Below, in pieces: positions 61,990-64,000 of a stretch of DNA of 64,000 bases (positions are counted from its first letter, which is position 1; each line of letters opens with the position of its first letter). A program made the translations under genes and the position numbers. The notes beneath the pieces are model-generated. The model was not told where the DNA came from. It searched no databases and saw only the letters and a list, made by a program, of their open reading frames with translations. The DNA is from an uncultured Paraprevotella sp. GTDB lineage: Bacteria > Bacteroidota > Bacteroidia > Bacteroidales > Bacteroidaceae. The DNA lies in the NCBI GenBank assembly GCA_947177395.1, contig CAMWUI010000006.1:1-64000 (forward strand), read 5' to 3'.

Positions 61990-63819
61990 ATGTTTAAAAC
62001 GCTGAAACGCTATTTCGGTTATACGAGTTTTCGCCCTTTGCAGAAGGAAATTATCACACATGTGTCAGAGGGGAAAGATGCGCTTGTATTGATGCCTACC
62101 GGCGGAGGGAAAAGCCTTTGTTACCAGATACCGGCCCTGATGATGGAAGGGACGGCCGTGGTCGTATCGCCTTTGATTTCCCTTATGAGGGACCAGGTGG
62201 AGGCGTTGCGCGCGAACGGCGTGGAAGCCGTGGCGCTCAATTCCACGAATGATGATGCGGAAAATGTGGCCGTGCGGCGTGCCTGCCTGCAGGGAAGGGT
62301 GAAGTTGCTTTATATTTCGCCGGAGCGCTTGCAGAATGAACTTCCGTTTCTGCTGAAAGACATGAAGGTGTCTCTCTTCGCTATCGACGAGGCGCATTGT
62401 ATATCCCAGTGGGGGCATGATTTCCGTCCGGAATATGCACAGTTGAACGTTCTTAAACGGGAATTTCCCGGTGTGCCGGTCGTGGCGCTGACCGCAACGG
62501 CGGACAAAGTGACAAGGCAGGACATTCTCGACCAGCTGGGACTGGACAATCCCCGGGTGTTTATTTCTTCTTTCGACCGTCCGAATCTCAGCCTGGAAGT
62601 CCGCAGGGGGTACAGGCAGGATGAGAAACTGCGTGCCATTCAGGCTGTGTTGGCCCGCCACAAAGGTGAATGCGGTATTATATATTGTATGAGCCGCAAG
62701 ACGACGGAGAAGGTGGCGGAACTGCTGAGGAAGCGCGGCGTTCCGGTGGCGGTCTACCATGCGGGGCTGTCTGTGGAAGAGCGGGAGCGGGCGCAGGACG
62801 ATTTCATCAACGACCGTGTCCGGCTGGTGTGTGCGACGGTGGCTTTCGGAATGGGGATAGACAAGTCCAATGTACGCTTTGTCATCCATTATAATCTGCC
62901 GAAAAGTATCGAGTGTTTTTATCAGGAGATAGGGCGTGCCGGCCGGGACGGACTGCCGGCGGAGACACTGCTCTTTTATTCATACGGGGATATCATTCAA
63001 CTGGAGAGGTTTGCGGAAGACAGCGGGCAGCGGGACATCAATATGGAACGTCTCCACCGCATGCGGGAGTATGCGGAAGCGGACGTGTGCCGGCGCCGCA
63101 TACTGCTTAACTATTTCGGGGAGCCGGCCGGATGTGACTGCGGCAACTGTGATGTGTGCCGCAATCCGCCGCAGCGGTTCGACGGGACGGTGCTCGTGCA
63201 GAAAGCCCTGAGTGCCTTGGTGCGGACAGACGAGCAGGTCGGTATGTCCGTGCTGGTGGATATTCTGAGGGGAACGTATTCGCCCGAAGTGAAGCGCATG
63301 GGCTACGACCGGCTGAAGACGTTTGCCGCGGGGAGAGAGGTGCCCGGGCGTGACTGGCAGGATTATGTGTTGCAGATGATGCAGCTGGGCTTTGTGGAGA
63401 TAGCTTATGATCAGAACAACCATTTCCGGCTGACGGACAGCGGACGGGCTGTGCTGTACGGACACGGGCAGGCTATGCTGGCGCGCATCCGGCGTGAGGA
63501 ACGGCAACCGACACGGCAGGCGAAGAAAGCGGATCCTGTGTTGCGGCTTACAGTGCCGGAACAGCCCCGGCCTCATTCCGCCCTTGTCCGTCCGGAAGAT
63601 GACGGACTGTTCGAGGCTTTGCGGCAACTGCGCAGGCAATTGGCGGACGAACAGCAGTTGCCCCCTTATATCGTCATGTCGGACAAAGTGCTTCGTGCCT
63701 TGTGCGAGTTCCGGCCGCGCACGTTGGACGAATTCGGCCGGGTGCCCGGTATAGGCGAATACAAGAAAGAGAAATACGGCGCCCGTTTTCTCCGGTTACT
63801 GACGTCGTTCGGGGACTGA
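61990..63819 (+). CDS. recQ: ATP-dependent DNA helicase RecQ
   Basis: This 609-aa helicase unwinds DNA at stalled forks and in recombination. Walker A PTGGGKS is at residues 36-42 and DEAH at 133-136. The RecQ zinc-binding segment CRRRILLNYFGEPAGCDCGNCDVC, a winged-helix region and a C-terminal HRDC domain (PPYIVMSDKVLRALCEFRPRTLDEFGRVPGIGEYKKEKYG) follow. The length is standard for RecQ with all three domains. Confidence 0.96.
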   Translation: MFKTLKRYFGYTSFRPLQKEIITHVSEGKDALVLMPTGGGKSLCYQIPALMMEGTAVVVSPLISLMRDQVEALRANGVEAVALNSTNDDAENVAVRRACLQGRVKLLYISPERLQNELPFLLKDMKVSLFAIDEAHCISQWGHDFRPEYAQLNVLKREFPGVPVVALTATADKVTRQDILDQLGLDNPRVFISSFDRPNLSLEVRRGYRQDEKLRAIQAVLARHKGECGIIYCMSRKTTEKVAELLRKRGVPVAVYHAGLSVEERERAQDDFINDRVRLVCATVAFGMGIDKSNVRFVIHYNLPKSIECFYQEIGRAGRDGLPAETLLFYSYGDIIQLERFAEDSGQRDINMERLHRMREYAEADVCRRRILLNYFGEPAGCDCGNCDVCRNPPQRFDGTVLVQKALSALVRTDEQVGMSVLVDILRGTYSPEVKRMGYDRLKTFAAGREVPGRDWQDYVLQMMQLGFVEIAYDQNNHFRLTDSGRAVLYGHGQAMLARIRREERQPTRQAKKADPVLRLTVPEQPRPHSALVRPEDDGLFEALRQLRRQLADEQQLPPYIVMSDKVLRALCEFRPRTLDEFGRVPGIGEYKKEKYGARFLRLLTSFGD

Positions 63820-63838
63820 CGGGAGCGGGGCGACCGGT

Positions 63839-64000
63839 TTATTCATTTCGGGACGTGATATCCTGAATTTCCTGTGTGCATGCTTTTATTTGTTCCCCAC
63901 TTCGTTCGTGTGCAGACAGGCGCACGTCGTAAGAGGCTATCCGGGACAATATCTCGCGGCGTTTCAGTTCCAGCTGCAACTGCCTTTTCTTCAGGATCTC
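63839..64000 (-). CDS. C-terminal fragment of an unidentified coiled-coil-like protein
   Basis: Reading the minus strand from the right edge, 53 codons end at TAA (63839-63841). The sequence EILKKRQLQLELKRREILSRIASYDVR..IQDITSRNE is rich in Lys, Arg, Glu and Leu, and is probably helical or coiled. The gene continues past the window. It is convergent with recQ. No family is recognised. Confidence 0.5.
   Translation of the reverse strand, partial: EILKKRQLQLELKRREILSRIASYDVRLSAHERSGEQIKACTQEIQDITSRNE

Overview
The window is chromosomal DNA from a member of the Bacteroidales. Supporting signs are promoters of the Bacteroidetes type (TTG, 19 bases, TAnnTTTG), A-rich leaders without Shine-Dalgarno sequences in front of ribosomal protein genes, fimbrillin-like lipoproteins, DUF-type outer membrane proteins, a tmRNA tag reading GENNYALAA, and a PorU-PorV pair of the type IX secretion system. 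The PorU/PorV pair and the tag argue against Bacteroides sensu stricto and fit a Tannerellaceae/Porphyromonadaceae-like lineage, but the species cannot be fixed from the sequence alone.

Layout. 0.15-6.1 kb: a DUF4831 protein and an NAD(P)HX repair enzyme on the minus strand, then the plus-strand run hpt, adk, obgE and a laccase-domain purine nucleoside phosphorylase. 6.4-26.6 kb: a large duplicated cell-surface (type V pilus-like) locus. Copy 1 (6.4-12.6 kb) has a long DUF3575 protein, a short DUF3575 protein, a 761-aa protein with an OmpA-like domain, and a 664-aa outer membrane protein. Copy 2 (13.5-26.6 kb) has the same four genes, with a DUF5119 lipoprotein and three fimbrillin-like lipoproteins inserted after the first, and a fimbrillin-FISUMP fusion (candidate tip adhesin) at the end. 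The two OmpA-like genes share a perfectly identical 1,064-bp tract inside otherwise diverged paralogues, which points to gene conversion. 26.7-28.9 kb: a stand-alone AICAR formyltransferase, a small basic protein, a field of short repeats and tmRNA on the minus strand. 29.1-36.7 kb: a polysaccharide export block (sugar transferase, SLBB/Wza-like exporter, Wzz-like protein, polymerase/ligase, flippase, acetyltransferase) without glycosyltransferases. 36.9-41.2 kb: purB, an RluB-type pseudouridine synthase with an Arg/Gly-rich repeat arm, and asnS. 41.2-42.1 kb: a repeat-rich gap with 24-bp tandem repeats and a perfect 44-bp inverted repeat. 42.1-44.8 kb: rplM, rpsI, rpsB, tsf. 44.9-51.1 kb: a fumarylacetoacetase-family enzyme, porU, porV and ispF. 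51.2-54.2 kb (minus): yicC, gmk, a small membrane protein, nadD, a MORN-repeat protein. 54.3-56.5 kb: a three-gene cassette of a GNAT-like protein, an IbrA-like PAPS-reductase-family protein and an IbrB-like ParB-domain protein. 56.8-61.9 kb (minus): an AraC-type regulator, DPP III, an AlkD-like protein, a Fur-family regulator and purA. 62.0-63.8 kb: recQ. A partial gene runs off the right edge.

Most of the window is core metabolism, translation and cell envelope. The accessory interest lies in the duplicated pilus-like locus, the gene-conversion tract, the IbrA/IbrB-type cassette, the export block and several intergenic repeats. All functional calls rest on reading the sequence and on recall of protein families; no database search was run.
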